Shown in pieces: positions 44,893 to 55,336 of a stretch of DNA of 64,000 bases; the stretch's first letter is position 1, and each line of letters begins with the position of its first letter. A program made the position numbers and the translations under genes. Location of the stretch: NCBI GenBank assembly GCA_003240755.1, contig QFNF01000005.1, forward strand, positions 1 to 64,000, read 5' to 3'. The notes under the pieces are model-generated. The model ran no database searches. It was given only the letters and a program-made list of their open reading frames with translations, and was not told the origin of the DNA. The DNA comes from Sphingomonas hengshuiensis. Its GTDB lineage: Bacteria > Pseudomonadota > Alphaproteobacteria > Sphingomonadales > Sphingomonadaceae.

Positions 44893-46067
44893 CCGATCTT
44901 GCCGCATTCCGCGCCGACACCCGCGCCTGGCTCGAGGAGAACTGCCCGCCTTCGATGCGCGAGCCGGTCCGCTCGGACCGGGACGTCACCTGGGGCGGGC
45001 GCAATCCGACCTATGCGAACCCGGACCAGAAGCTGTGGCTGGACCGGATGGCGGCGCGGGGCTGGACCGTGCCGGACTGGCCGACCGCCTATGGCGGCGG
45101 CGGCCTGCCCCCCGCCGAGGCCAAGATATTGCGCGAGGAAATGGCATTGCTTGGCTGCCGCAACCCGCTCTATTCGTTCGGTATCTCGATGCTCGGCCCG
45201 GCGTTGCTCAAATACGGGACCGAGGAGCAGAAGCAGGAACATCTGCCCAGGATCGCCCGCGGCGAAATCCGCTGGTGCCAGGGCTATAGCGAACCCGGCG
45301 CCGGCTCCGACCTTGCCGGGTTGCAGACCAGCGCGGTCGATGACGGCGACGATTTCATCGTCAACGGACAGAAGGTATGGACCAGCTATGCCGACAAGGC
45401 CGACTGGATCTTCTGCCTTGTCCGTACCGATCGCACCACCAAGCAGGCCGGCATCAGCTTCCTGCTGTTCGACATGGCGACGCCCGGCATCACCACCCGG
45501 CCGATCAAGCTGATCTCGGGCAACTCGCCTTTCTGCGAAACCTTCTTCGACGATGTCCGCGTCCCCAAGGCCAATCTGGTCGGTGAACGGAACAGGGGGT
45601 GGGACGTCGCCAAATATCTGCTGGGGCATGAGCGCGAGATGATCTCGGGCATGGGCACCACCGGCAACGGCCCGCTGATCGCGCGAGCGGTCGAGACGAT
45701 CGGAACCGACGATACCGGCCGCCTCGACGACCCGATGCTGCGCGCCGCGATCGCGACGTTCGACGTCCGCGCCCGCGCCTTCGCCGCCATGTCCGAACGC
45801 TTCCGCGACGAGCTGAAGGCGAACCGCGCGCATCCCGCACAGCCCAGCATGATGAAATATGTCGGGACCGAACTGAACAAGACCCGCCATGAACTGCTGA
45901 TGGCGGCGGGCGGCAGCGACCTGCTCGAATGGGAAAGCGCCGACAGCCATGAAGGCGCCGTCCCGCGCGCATGGCTGCGGACCAAGGCCAATTCGATCGA
46001 GGGCGGCACGTCCGAAATCCAGCTCAACATCGTCGCGCGTCGTATCCTCGACCTGCCGACACAATGA
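44889..46067 (+). CDS. acyl-CoA dehydrogenase (catalytic partner)
   Basis: A 392-residue FAD enzyme that makes the alpha-beta double bond of acyl-CoA. Motifs: [52 protein letters not shown], and a C-terminal [19 protein letters not shown] typical of ACADs. The start is a GTG overlapping the previous stop. A second ACAD gene follows after 22 bp; paired genes of this kind often form mixed tetramers. Confidence 0.93.
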   Translation: MTDLAAFRADTRAWLEENCPPSMREPVRSDRDVTWGGRNPTYANPDQKLWLDRMAARGWTVPDWPTAYGGGGLPPAEAKILREEMALLGCRNPLYSFGISMLGPALLKYGTEEQKQEHLPRIARGEIRWCQGYSEPGAGSDLAGLQTSAVDDGDDFIVNGQKVWTSYADKADWIFCLVRTDRTTKQAGISFLLFDMATPGITTRPIKLISGNSPFCETFFDDVRVPKANLVGERNRGWDVAKYLLGHEREMISGMGTTGNGPLIARAVETIGTDDTGRLDDPMLRAAIATFDVRARAFAAMSERFRDELKANRAHPAQPSMMKYVGTELNKTRHELLMAAGGSDLLEWESADSHEGAVPRAWLRTKANSIEGGTSEIQLNIVARRILDLPTQ

Positions 46068-46089
46068 CCTTCAGTCAGGAATCGATCCC

Positions 46090-47217
46090 ATGCCCCTGTT
46101 TCTGAACGAGGATCAGACGATGCTCGCCGACACCGCGCGCGAGTTCCTTGCCGAAGCCGCGCCGGTCGATCACCTGCGCGCGCTGCGCGATGCAGACGAC
46201 CCGACCGGCTTTGACCGGGACCTGTGGGCAAGGTTCGCCGAAATGGGGTTCACCGGCATGATGGTTCCCGAAGCCGCCGGTGGCCTCGGCCTCGGCCATG
46301 TCGAGGCGGGGATCGTGCTGGAGGAGATCGGCCGCAACCTGTCGCCCTCCCCGTTCCTTACCACCTCGGTCGCCGCCGTCGCCGCGCTGGCCGGCACCGC
46401 CCCCGGCGAGCGCTGGCTGCCCGCGATCGCTGCGGGAAAGACGGTTGCCGCGCTGGCGATCGACGAACGCGCCAGGCATGGTGACGCCGTCGCGCTCCGG
46501 GCGGAACGCTCGGGCAATGGCTTCCGCCTGTCGGGCACCAAGCGGTTCGTCGCGCACGGCCATGTCGCCGACCTGATCCTCGTCGTCGCGCGGACCGCCG
46601 GGGATGCCGACGATGCGGACGGCCTGACGCTCTTCGCCCTGCCCGCCGGCACACCGGGCCTGACCGCCGATCCCCGCCGGATGCTCGACAGCAGCATCGC
46701 CGCCCGTCTGACGCTCGACGGGGTGGAGGTCGACGGCGACGCGGTCGTCGGGGACGTGGACGATGGCCGCACCGCGCTCACCCGCCTGTTGTCGGCCGCG
46801 CGTACCGGCGCGGCGGCGGAATCGCTCGGCGTCGGCGACGGTGCGATGACGCGCACGATCGACTATCTGCGCCAGCGCAAGCAGTTCGGCCAGACGATCG
46901 GCAGTTTCCAGGCGCTGCAGCACCGCGCCGCGCACCTGTATTCGGAGATGGAGGTCGCCCGCGCCGCCGTGCTGAAGGCGCAACAACTGCTTGATGCCGA
47001 AGCGGCCGACGCCGATATCGCGGTGTCGGTGGCAAAGGCGATGGCGGGCATGGCGATGACATTATCGGTACAGGAATCGGTGCAGATGCACGGCGGGATC
47101 GGCATGACCGACGCCGCCGATATCGGTTTCTTCATGAAGCGCGCCCGCGTCCTGACCGAAATGTTCGGCGACATCGGCTATCACAGCGACCGCGTGGCCC
47201 GCGCCGGGGGCTATTGA
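46090..47217 (+). CDS. acyl-CoA dehydrogenase family protein (possible non-catalytic partner)
   Basis: A 375-residue ACAD-fold protein. N-terminal helices (FLNEDQTMLADTAREFLAE) are followed by GFTGMMVPEAAGGLGLGHVEAG, the middle beta domain and DYLRQRKQFGQTIGSFQALQ. The C-terminus reads VQMHGGIGMTDAADIGFF and lacks the EGTSEIQ-type segment of the upstream protein. It may supply FAD contacts to a heteromeric enzyme rather than act alone. It ends TGATG with the thioesterase gene. Confidence 0.92.
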   Translation: MPLFLNEDQTMLADTAREFLAEAAPVDHLRALRDADDPTGFDRDLWARFAEMGFTGMMVPEAAGGLGLGHVEAGIVLEEIGRNLSPSPFLTTSVAAVAALAGTAPGERWLPAIAAGKTVAALAIDERARHGDAVALRAERSGNGFRLSGTKRFVAHGHVADLILVVARTAGDADDADGLTLFALPAGTPGLTADPRRMLDSSIAARLTLDGVEVDGDAVVGDVDDGRTALTRLLSAARTGAAAESLGVGDGAMTRTIDYLRQRKQFGQTIGSFQALQHRAAHLYSEMEVARAAVLKAQQLLDAEAADADIAVSVAKAMAGMAMTLSVQESVQMHGGIGMTDAADIGFFMKRARVLTEMFGDIGYHSDRVARAGGY

Positions 47218-48089
47218 TGGAGCCGGCGCCCGCCGATCTGGTTGCCGGCCTCGTCCGCCTGCTCGATATCGAGGAGATCGACACCGACCTCTATCGCGGT
47301 GCGCGCCAGCCCGGCGGCGTCGGGCGGGTATTCGGCGGCCAGGTCATCGCGCAGGCGTTGCAGGCCGCGCAACGCTCGATCGGCGGCGAAAAGATCGCGC
47401 ACTCGCTGCACGCCTATTTCCTGCGGCCGGGTGACGAACAGCATCCGATCATCTACCGCGTCGTCCGCGATTTTGCCGGGCGCAGCTTTGCCAATGCGCG
47501 GGTGATCGCGATGCAACGCGGCCAGGCGATCCTCAACATGGCCGCGTCGTTCCAGTTGCCCGAAGAAGGCCTGGCGCATCAGGACGCGATGCCCGACGTG
47601 CCCCCGCCCGAATCCCTCCCGTCCGACCGCGAACTGCGTCAGGCGATGCAGGACCGCATCCCCGAAAAGTACCGCCGGCTGTTCCTGCGTTCGCGCCCGA
47701 TCGAGATCCGCCCGGTCGAGGCGGAGCATTGGACCGATCAGACACCACGCGCGCCGCTGCAACATGGCTGGTTCCGCGCGGTCGCCCCGATCGGTGACGA
47801 CATGACGCTGCACCGCGCGATGCTGGCCTATGCCAGCGACATGATGCTGCTGGGCACCTGCATGCTGCCGCATGGCGTCCACTGGATGATGGACCCGGTC
47901 CAGACCGCCAGCGTCGACCATGCGCTATGGCTGCACGAACCGTTCCGCGTCGACGACTGGCTGCTGTACCAGACCGACAGCCCGTGGGCCGGCCATGCCC
48001 GCGGCTTCAATCGCGGGCGGTTCTTCAGCCGCGACGGACGCCTGGTGGCCAGTGTCGCGCAGGAAGGGCTGGTACGGGTCCGGGGGTAG
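47217..48089 (+). CDS. tesB: acyl-CoA thioesterase II
   Basis: A 290-residue double hot-dog enzyme that hydrolyses acyl-CoA to free acid and CoA. Family stretches: VFGGQVIAQALQAAQRSI, SLHAYFLRPGD, AILNMAASFQ, LAYASDMMLLGT, ASVDHALWLHEPFRVDDWL and GRFFSRDGRLVASVAQEGL. It is the last gene of the operon, and its ATG overlaps the preceding stop by one base. It may act as an overflow valve for beta-oxidation. Confidence 0.94.
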   Translation: MEPAPADLVAGLVRLLDIEEIDTDLYRGARQPGGVGRVFGGQVIAQALQAAQRSIGGEKIAHSLHAYFLRPGDEQHPIIYRVVRDFAGRSFANARVIAMQRGQAILNMAASFQLPEEGLAHQDAMPDVPPPESLPSDRELRQAMQDRIPEKYRRLFLRSRPIEIRPVEAEHWTDQTPRAPLQHGWFRAVAPIGDDMTLHRAMLAYASDMMLLGTCMLPHGVHWMMDPVQTASVDHALWLHEPFRVDDWLLYQTDSPWAGHARGFNRGRFFSRDGRLVASVAQEGLVRVRG

Positions 48090-48152
48090 CACCTGCCGGC
48101 GGACGCCCCGGGTGGCAGCGCCGCACGACCGGTCGACGACCCGTGGGGCGCG

Positions 48153-49232
48153 TCATGCCGGCTCGTGTAGCGGACAGCCGTTGAACCGCCGCCGATAGGC
48201 TGCCGAATAGTCGTACACCGGCTTGCGCACCCGGTTCACCCCGCCCAGCGGCTGGTGTGCCGCGAGGCCGGTCCACACGCTGAAGCGCAGGTTTTCGTCC
48301 ACCTCGGCCACCTTGTCCGCCGACCAGCTATCCTGCGGGTCGGTGCGGATCGTCGCGACGGTGATGTACGGGCTGACGTCCTCGGGCCATTCCGTCGCGG
48401 CATCCTCGATCGGCTGGGCATCGGTATCGCGCAGCAACTGGACGCGGACTTCCCATTCGCCGCGCGCCGTGACCGCCGACCGCTGTATATCTTCGCGGAT
48501 CGCGTTCGGGCGGCCGCTGGTGTCGACGACGGTATCGGTCAACGCGGTCAGGTCCGGCGACACCGGCACCACCTGATATTTGGCGACGAACGCCCCGTGG
48601 CGAAACGGGGTGGCGGAAAAATAGGTCTCGCCCAGCGGATGGACGTTCTTCGCACCGCCCATCGTGTTGAGGAGCGTGCTTTCGGTCCCGACCGCCTCCA
48701 GCGCGGCCTCGGCCCCGCGCAGCACGTACGACAGCGCCTTCTTCGCCCATTCCGCCTTGTCGGTCGTCCTGGCGAGCAGTTTCAGATTGCCCGCGAACTT
48801 CTCGGGCGTCGCCGCGGCGAATACCGGCGCGTTGACCATCACGAAATCCTGCGTGCGGCCTTCCGCGCCGGGCAGGCGGTCGCCATCGACGTCCAGCACC
48901 TTCCACGCAAGTCCGCGCGGCAGGCCGATCGCATCGTCGAGGATATCGCCGGGATTGGTCGAAAACCGCATCACGACCGGATAGGCGCCGGGTGCGGCGA
49001 ACAGGCCCTGCGCCAGTTCGGGCGGCAGGTTGTCGTGGACGCTCAACATGCCTTTCAGGATGCCGTGGCTCTTGGCATGCACCGCGCGCACCGCCCTGCC
49101 ATAGTCCTGCGACGTCGTCTCGAGGATCGTATCGAACGATTCCTCCATCTGCGCGACCGTTTCGCCCTCGTCGGGCTGCGGCTGCTCGAGCGCCGCGGAA
49201 TAGCGGATCGGCGGTTTCAGCATGGCGGTCAT
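48153..49232 (-). CDS. catalase-related haem protein
   Basis: A 359-residue protein with a truncated catalase fold, shorter than true catalases (~480+). The active-site His region RAVHAKSHG and the VVMRFSTNPGD strand are present. Near the C-terminus RKPVY gives the R-x3-Y pattern of the haem-ligating Tyr (about residue 340). Relatives include catalase-like peroxidases and allene-oxide-synthase-like enzymes; the reaction here is unknown. The ATG at 49232 has AGGAG 7 bases upstream. It lies 60 bp downstream of the SDR gene on the same strand and may be a separate unit. Confidence 0.85.
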   Translation of the reverse strand: MTAMLKPPIRYSAALEQPQPDEGETVAQMEESFDTILETTSQDYGRAVRAVHAKSHGILKGMLSVHDNLPPELAQGLFAAPGAYPVVMRFSTNPGDILDDAIGLPRGLAWKVLDVDGDRLPGAEGRTQDFVMVNAPVFAAATPEKFAGNLKLLARTTDKAEWAKKALSYVLRGAEAALEAVGTESTLLNTMGGAKNVHPLGETYFSATPFRHGAFVAKYQVVPVSPDLTALTDTVVDTSGRPNAIREDIQRSAVTARGEWEVRVQLLRDTDAQPIEDAATEWPEDVSPYITVATIRTDPQDSWSADKVAEVDENLRFSVWTGLAAHQPLGGVNRVRKPVYDYSAAYRRRFNGCPLHEPA

Positions 49233-49292
49233 CGGCAAACTCCTACCGGGTTTCCAACGACAAAGGTCATGACCGCCATTCGTTCCGCACGG

Positions 49293-50087
49293 TCAGACGG
49301 CGGTACGCCCATAGTCCTGCCGGCTTACCGGATGGCTCGATGACAGCCCGCCATCGACGGCCCAGGCCTGTCCGTTGACATAGCTCGCCTCGCCCGACGC
49401 CAGGAACAGCACGACAGCCGCGACCTCCTCGGCCTCGCCACCGCGGCGCAACGGGTTCAGCCGCCCGATCCGCGCTTCCTTGCCATGCTCGCGGGCATGG
49501 TCGTACACCATCGCGGTCATGCCGGTCTCGATCAGCCCGGGGCACACCGCATTCACCCGTACCCCCGACCCCGACAATTGTTGCGCAGCCGTCTGGACGA
49601 GGTTGATGACACCGGCCTTGGACGCCGAATAGGGTGCGCCACCCGCACCGGACCGCAGCCCCGCGACGCTGGCGGTACATATGATCGCGCCGCCACCCGC
49701 CGCCGCCATGACCGGCGCGGCATGGCGGATGGCGAGGAACGGGCCGATCAGGTTGACGCGCAGGATCTCCGCCCAATCTTCCGCGGTCGTGTCGAACAGT
49801 CCGGCGATCCCGCCGGAAATGCCGGCATTGGCGTGGACGACATCGATCCTGCCGAACCGTTCGCCGGCGAGCGCGACGGCCCGCGCCACATCGGCGTCGC
49901 TGCCCGCATCCATCCCACAGGCGACCGCCCGGCCGCCCGCCGCCTCGATCGTCGCGACCGTGGCCTCCGCGCCCGACAGGTCGGCGCACACCACCCCGGC
50001 CCCTTCGCGCGCAAACGCCAGCGCACTCGCCCGGCCGATCCCGGACCCCGCCCCCGTGACCAGCACCGATGTGCCCGCAAACCGCAT
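49293..50087 (-). CDS. short-chain dehydrogenase/reductase
   Basis: A 264-residue classical SDR. The cofactor motif is TGAGSGIG at 11-18, followed by HANAGI, and the catalytic Ser140, Tyr153 and Lys157 (YSASKAG). The Asp in VVCADL after beta-2 suggests NAD+ preference. The substrate is unknown. In this operon (ACAD-kinase-SDR) an oxidation or reduction of a hydroxy/keto acyl-CoA is plausible. It overlaps the kinase gene by one base (TGATG). Confidence 0.92.
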   Translation of the reverse strand: MRFAGTSVLVTGAGSGIGRASALAFAREGAGVVCADLSGAEATVATIEAAGGRAVACGMDAGSDADVARAVALAGERFGRIDVVHANAGISGGIAGLFDTTAEDWAEILRVNLIGPFLAIRHAAPVMAAAGGGAIICTASVAGLRSGAGGAPYSASKAGVINLVQTAAQQLSGSGVRVNAVCPGLIETGMTAMVYDHAREHGKEARIGRLNPLRRGGEAEEVAAVVLFLASGEASYVNGQAWAVDGGLSSSHPVSRQDYGRTAV

Positions 50088-51089
50088 CACGCCCCCGCCT
50101 TCCGCGCGAAATCCCACGCCATCGACGCCAGCATCGGCACCCGTTCCGCCATCGCCGCCGCCTGCGCGCTGGCGGCATTGCCATCACGCACCCGCTGTTT
50201 AATTCCCTGCACGATCCCGGTCAGGCGAAACAGGTTATAGGCGAAATACCAGTCGAGCCCGGGCACGTCCGCCCGCCCGGTCGCGGTGCAATAGCGGGCG
50301 ACGACCTCCTCGATCGTCGGGATCCCGCTCTCCGCGCCGGCCAGGCCCTTGATCCCCGACCGCCCATCGGGCTCGGTGCCCCAGTTCATCAGCAGATAGG
50401 TGAAATCGGCCAGCGGATCGCCCAGCGTCGACAGTTCCCAGTCGAGCACCGCCGCGACGCGCGGGCCGTCCGGGGCAAAGATCAGATTGTCGATGCGGTA
50501 ATCGCCATGGACGATCGATACCCGGTCCTGCGGCGGCACGGTGCGCGGCAACCATTCGATCAGCCGCTCGACATCCGGCAGGTCGTCGGTCTGGCTCGCG
50601 CGATATTGCCGCGTCCAGCGCGCCACCTGCCGCTCGAAATAATTGCCCGGCTTGCCATAGCCGCCCAGCCCAACCGCGACCGGATCGATCGCGTGCAGCG
50701 CCGCCAGCGCGTCCACCATCGCCTCGTAATGCGCGCGCCGTTCATCGGGCGTCGCATCGGGCATCGCCCCGTCCCAGATCGTCCGCCCCGCGACCCGCTC
50801 CATCAGGTAGAAGGGCGCGCCGATCACATCGGCATCCTCGCACAGCGCCACCGGCCGCGGTACCGGATAGCCGGTCGGATGCAGCGCCGCGATTAGCGCA
50901 TATTCGCGCTCGATCGCATGCGCGCTGGGCAGCAACGCGCCGAACGGCTTGCGGCGCAGCACGAACGACCGCGTGCCCATGTCGACCCGGTAGGTCGGAT
51001 TGCTCTGCCCGCCGGGATAGCGCGTCGCCTCGACCGCCCCGTCGCCGACCACCGTCGCCAGCCACGGCGTCAGCCGCGCGAGGTCGAGA

Positions 51090-51100
<11 letters not shown>
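50087..51100 (-). CDS. APH-fold phosphotransferase (ACAD10/11 N-domain-like)
   Basis: A 337-residue aminoglycoside-phosphotransferase-fold kinase. Conserved parts are [11 protein letters not shown] (nucleotide loop), FVLRRKP with the ATP Lys, the catalytic loop [12 protein letters not shown], and [15 protein letters not shown] for Mg. This subtype is the one found next to, or in eukaryotes fused to, acyl-CoA dehydrogenases (ACAD10/ACAD11), and is related to bacterial LvaA. There it phosphorylates the 4-hydroxyl of hydroxyacyl-CoA. It is therefore unlikely to be a drug-resistance gene. It overlaps the ACAD gene by 11 bp. Confidence 0.9.
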
Positions 51101-52337
<1,237 letters not shown>

Positions 52338-52375
52338 CCGTCTCCCACTGCAACTGTTTTGCCCGGTGTATGCCA

Positions 52376-52391
52376 TACCGCATATTCGGTA
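52376..52391. promoter_or_regulatory. palindrome TACCG-N6-CGGTA (candidate operator 1)
   Basis: A perfect 5-bp inverted repeat with a 6-base centre. It lies 39 bp upstream of the acyl-CoA dehydrogenase start, in the control region shared with the TetR gene. The size suits a repressor half-site pair, but binding is unproven. Confidence 0.45.
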
Positions 52392-52412
52392 AAGCGTGGA
52401 TGACGCTGCGGA

Positions 52413-52435
52413 CCCAAGCGAAAATTGCGCTTGGG
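52413..52435. promoter_or_regulatory. palindrome CCCAAGCG-N7-CGCTTGGG (candidate operator 2)
   Basis: A perfect 8-bp inverted repeat with centre AAAATTG, lying 30-52 bp before the TetR start codon. It is a good size for a TetR-family operator and is placed for autoregulation. There is no T-run, and the surrounding genes are divergent, so a terminator is unlikely. Confidence 0.6.
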
Positions 52436-52464
52436 CTCCACACCCGATCTGCTAGGGTCCGGCG

Positions 52465-53682
52465 ATGACGACGAACGACGGGGCCACCAAACGCTATCGT
52501 GCCAAGCGCGACGCCATCCTTGCCGCAGCGGCGGAGGCGATCAACGAAGCCAGTGCCAAGGGCATGACCTTTGCCGACGTCGCGCGCCGCGTCGGGCTGA
52601 ATACCACCAGCGTCACCTATTATTTCAAGCGCAAGGAGGACCTTGCCGCCGCCGCGTTCGACCACACGCTGGAATGGCTGCAGGCAACGCTCGAAACGTC
52701 GCTGGCGGAGGCGACCCCGCAGGCCCGCGTCGCACGGTTCCTCGGCATCCATTTCGACCGCCAGCGCCGGATCGAGGCGGGTGAGGAACGCCCCGTCGCC
52801 ATGTTGTCCGACCTGCGCGCGATGGAAGACCCGTTCAAGGCGCGGCTGCTGGCCGGCTGGCGCGAGGTGTTCCGCAAGACCCGGACCCTGTGGGGCGAAC
52901 CCCGCGACCGCATCGCCAAGGACATTCAGGGCGCGCGGGCGCATATGCTGCTCGAAAACTCCTTCTGGCTGACGGTATGGCTCGATCGCTACGAACCCGA
53001 TCAATATGACCGGGTCGAGGCGCGGCTGATGGACGTATTCACCCACGGCCTTGCCGGCCCCGGCCAGCATTGGAACCCGCAACCGCTGCTGCTCGAACAG
53101 CCCGGGGGGGAGCCGGCGCGCGACGCCTTTCTCCGCGCCGCCACCCGGCTCATCAACGAACTCGGCTATCGCGGCGCGTCGGTGCAGCGGATCGCGTCCG
53201 AGCTGAACGTTACCAAGGGATCGTTCTACCACCATCTCGATGCCAAGGACGACCTTGTCGCCGCCTGCTACCAGCGCAGCTTCGACACGATCTCCGCCGC
53301 GCAGCGCGCCGCCGACCGCGACGGCGGCAGCCATTGGCAGCGCCTGTCGAGCACGCTTGCCACGCTGGTCGATGCGCAGTTCACCGACCAGGGGCCGTTG
53401 CTGCGCACCACCGCGCTCGCCGGCCTGCCCGGCGGCGTGCGGCAGGCGATGGTCGACCGCTCGAACCGCATCGCCCGCCGCTTTGCCGGGACGATCAGCG
53501 ACGGTATCGCCGAAGGCTCGCTCCGCGCCGCCGACCCGCTGATCGCCGCACAGGCGCTGATGGCATTGCAGAACGCGGCGTTCGACATGCGGGGCTGGGC
53601 GGCCACCATGCCCCGCGACCGGGCGGTCGGCCTCTATGCATCGACGGTGATGACCGGGCTGTTCACCGACCCGGTCGTGTGA
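52465..53682 (+). CDS. tandem TetR-family regulator (two TetR units in one chain)
   Basis: A 405-residue protein, about twice a normal TetR. Unit 1 (about 8-200) has the helix-turn-helix [19 protein letters not shown] (36-54). Unit 2 (about 215-405) has the helix-turn-helix [19 protein letters not shown] (240-258). Each is followed by an all-helical ligand-type domain. A single chain could act as a pseudo-dimer or bind two different sites. It is divergent from the ACAD-kinase-SDR operon and probably senses an acyl-CoA or acid. Confidence 0.92.
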   Translation: MTTNDGATKRYRAKRDAILAAAAEAINEASAKGMTFADVARRVGLNTTSVTYYFKRKEDLAAAAFDHTLEWLQATLETSLAEATPQARVARFLGIHFDRQRRIEAGEERPVAMLSDLRAMEDPFKARLLAGWREVFRKTRTLWGEPRDRIAKDIQGARAHMLLENSFWLTVWLDRYEPDQYDRVEARLMDVFTHGLAGPGQHWNPQPLLLEQPGGEPARDAFLRAATRLINELGYRGASVQRIASELNVTKGSFYHHLDAKDDLVAACYQRSFDTISAAQRAADRDGGSHWQRLSSTLATLVDAQFTDQGPLLRTTALAGLPGGVRQAMVDRSNRIARRFAGTISDGIAEGSLRAADPLIAAQALMALQNAAFDMRGWAATMPRDRAVGLYASTVMTGLFTDPVV

Positions 53683-53715
53683 CCGTCGCTCAACCGCCGC
53701 CGGTCGACGAACACC

Positions 53716-55302
53716 CTATGCCAGCACGCCCCGATACTCCGCGCGCAATACCGCCTTCTTCAGCTTGCCGGTCGCGCTGTGCGGCAGGGTATCGACGAAG
53801 ATCACGCGGTCGGGGAGCCACCATTTTGCGACTTTGGTCGCCAGATGTGCAACCACCTGGTCGGCCGTCACCTCCGCTCCCGGCCGGCGGACGATCAGCA
53901 GGACCGGGCGTTCGTCCCATCGCGGATGCGGCACGCCGATCGCCGCCGCCTCCGCGACACCCGGACAACCGACCGCCGCATTCTCCAGATCGACCGAACT
54001 GATCCATTCGCCGCCCGACTTGATTACATCCTTGGCCCGGTCGGTGATCTGCATCGTCCCGTCGGGGTGCAGCACCGCCACGTCGCCGGTATCGAACCAG
54101 CCATCGGGGGTCAGCGCATCGCCGGTTTCGTCGCGGAAATAGCGTTTGAGCACCCACGGGCCGCGCACCTGCAACTGCCCCGACGTCGCCCCGTCGCGCG
54201 GCAGGACGTTACCTTCCTCGTCCACGGTGCGCAGTTCGACGCCGAACGGTACCTTGCCCTGGCGACATACCTGATCGACCTGCTGGTCGAAGCTCAGTTC
54301 GTCCCAGTCGGGCCCCGGTGCGCCCATCGTGCCGATCGGCGACGTCTCGGTCATGCCCCACGCATGGTTGACCCGCGCGCCCATCCGCATGATCCGTTCG
54401 ATCATCGCGCGCGGCGCGGCCGATCCGCCGATCGTCACGACCTTCAGGTGCCGGGGCGCCTCGCCCGTCGCGTCCATATGCTGGAACAGCGCGAACCACA
54501 CGGTCGGCACGCCCGCCGAATGCGTCACCCGTTCGCGGTTCATCAGATCGCACAGCACCGCCGGATCGTTGACCGCCGAGAACACGATCTTCGCCCCCAC
54601 CGCCGGCGCGGCGAACGGCAGGCCCCAGCCGACCGCATGGAACATCGGCACCACCGGCAGGCATACCGCGCGCTGCGACAGATCGAATTCGTCGGGTTGC
54701 AGTTCGGCGATCGCGTGCAGCACGTTCGAACGGTGCGAATAGACGACGCCCTTGGGATCGCCGGTCGTGCCGCTGGTGTAGCAGATCATGCAATGATCGC
54801 GCTCGTCGCCCTCGACCCACGCATAATCGCCATCCTCGGCGTCGATCAGCGCGCGCAGCGTTCCCGGCCCGTCGCCGTCCATCACCACGAAATGCTCGAT
54901 GCCCGCCAGCCGCGGCTTCATCCGTTCGACGATCGGCGCGAACACCGCGTCGTACAACAGCACCCGGTCGCCGGCATGATCGGCGATATAGGCCAGTTGA
55001 TCGTCGAACAGGCGCGGATTGATGGTGTGGACCAGCCCGCCCATCCCGATCACGCCATACCATGCGACCAGATGGTGCCCATGGTTCATCGCCATCGTCG
55101 CCACCCGGTCGCCGGGCCTGATCCCCAGCCGTTCCAGCGCCTGCGCCAGTCGCCGCGCATCGTGCGCAATACCGGCCCAGGTCGTCCGCGTCTCGCTGCC
55201 ATCGGCCCAGCGGGTCACGATCTCCCGGCCGCCATGCTCACGCTCGGCATGATCGAGCAGCCGCGATACTCGAAGTTCGAAATCCTGCATACCGCCCAAC
55301 AC
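53716..55302 (-). CDS. fatty-acyl-CoA synthetase (AMP-binding)
   Basis: A 528-residue class I adenylate-forming ligase, of the medium/long-chain or methylmercaptopropionate type. Motifs: [60 protein letters not shown], and the C-terminal [10 protein letters not shown] with catalytic Lys. Start uncertain: the GTG at 55302 has AAGGAG 7 bases upstream and gives the family-like (V)[11 protein letters not shown]; ATGs at 55308 and 55290 are alternatives. It is convergent with the TetR gene and lies just downstream of dnaE. Confidence 0.92.
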   Translation of the reverse strand: MLGGMQDFELRVSRLLDHAEREHGGREIVTRWADGSETRTTWAGIAHDARRLAQALERLGIRPGDRVATMAMNHGHHLVAWYGVIGMGGLVHTINPRLFDDQLAYIADHAGDRVLLYDAVFAPIVERMKPRLAGIEHFVVMDGDGPGTLRALIDAEDGDYAWVEGDERDHCMICYTSGTTGDPKGVVYSHRSNVLHAIAELQPDEFDLSQRAVCLPVVPMFHAVGWGLPFAAPAVGAKIVFSAVNDPAVLCDLMNRERVTHSAGVPTVWFALFQHMDATGEAPRHLKVVTIGGSAAPRAMIERIMRMGARVNHAWGMTETSPIGTMGAPGPDWDELSFDQQVDQVCRQGKVPFGVELRTVDEEGNVLPRDGATSGQLQVRGPWVLKRYFRDETGDALTPDGWFDTGDVAVLHPDGTMQITDRAKDVIKSGGEWISSVDLENAAVGCPGVAEAAAIGVPHPRWDERPVLLIVRRPGAEVTADQVVAHLATKVAKWWLPDRVIFVDTLPHSATGKLKKAVLRAEYRGVLA

Positions 55303-55336
55303 GCGCATTCTCCTTCGCGAACGAGGCGCCATGCCT

